From the NCBI GenBank assembly GCA_030490835.1, contig CM059971.1, positions 1,930,545 to 1,994,544 on the forward strand: 64,000 nt of DNA, read 5' to 3'. Source of the DNA: Annona cherimola (lineage: Eukaryota > Streptophyta > Magnoliopsida > Magnoliales > Annonaceae). The notes under the pieces are model-generated. The model was not told the origin of the DNA, ran no database searches, and worked only from the letters and a program-made list of their open reading frames with translations. The translations under genes were made by a program, and so were the position numbers. The first letter of the stretch is position 1, and every line of letters starts with the position of its first letter. Shown here in pieces: positions 63,861 through 64,000 of the stretch.

Positions 63861-64000
63861 TTTGAATCCGCTGAATCCTCATTTAATTCTGTAGCTCGTA
63901 CAGAGTCTCACATCACATGGAAATTTCTCTTAATCCGCATTCATAAGCTACAACAGACATCCTTTAGAACTATGGGTGAAAATGGGATAATGAGTCACAT
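63861..64000. repeat. Repeat shared with 53060-53195
   Basis: CTTAATCCGCATTCATAAGC and CATCCTTTAGAACTATGGGTG in the same order as 53065-53190, with about 50 bp missing between them. The window ends inside it. Confidence 0.75.

Overview
The window is nuclear DNA of a flowering plant. It is AT-rich and packed with transposon relics, and carries CC-type NBS-LRR (NLR) disease-resistance genes of the RGA/Rx type, an Angiosperm hallmark. The exact species cannot be told from the sequence. No functional gene other than the NLRs is visible; nearly everything else is duplicated or inserted repetitive DNA.

Left part (0-35.6 kb), an NLR cluster in birth-and-death evolution. NLR1 is on the minus strand and looks complete. 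Exon 1 (10819-11139) encodes the coiled-coil domain and exon 2 (3444-7883) encodes NB-ARC plus a very long LRR, about 1,587 residues in all. NLR2 (31207-34539, minus) is a paralogue. It keeps NB-ARC and part of the LRR, but its coiled-coil exon is missing because homology stops inside the intron at about 35645. Its 3' end is cut by a deletion that shifts the frame into an early stop. A third copy survives only as an LRR relic (18495-19140). The 3' flank of NLR1 (300-3443) is found again at 28756-31206 and, partly, at 27670-28755. Between the NLRs lie MITEs, foldback hairpins, SINE-headed repeats, a LINE reverse-transcriptase relic and a copia RNase H relic.

Right part (35.6-64 kb), nested and duplicated transposons. 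The best-resolved nest is at 37.6-42.6 kb. A 3,029-bp non-autonomous copia-type LTR element with two 338-bp LTRs and a CTTTC target duplication sits inside an F-box/kelch gene fragment. That fragment lies within a Pack-MULE-like element with about 120-bp terminal inverted repeats and a 9-bp target duplication, which itself sits in a MITE. Half of this nest is copied at 58.1-61.3 kb, and the adjoining block (43.9-46.2 kb) is copied at 54.9-56.8 kb, so the two blocks appear in swapped order. Other resolved insertions are a tRNA-derived SINE (55916-56243), two 5'-truncated LINE tails with RNase H (44879-45532 and 63089-63847) and a hAT-type element (48454-49397).

The most distinctive signal is a family of roughly 265-410-bp elements that are palindromic over almost their whole length and flanked by 8-10-bp target duplications. 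Intact or near-intact copies lie at 15081, 25679, 46330, 52250, 54108 and 61828. Several have an empty site elsewhere in the window. They share a stem but differ at their termini.
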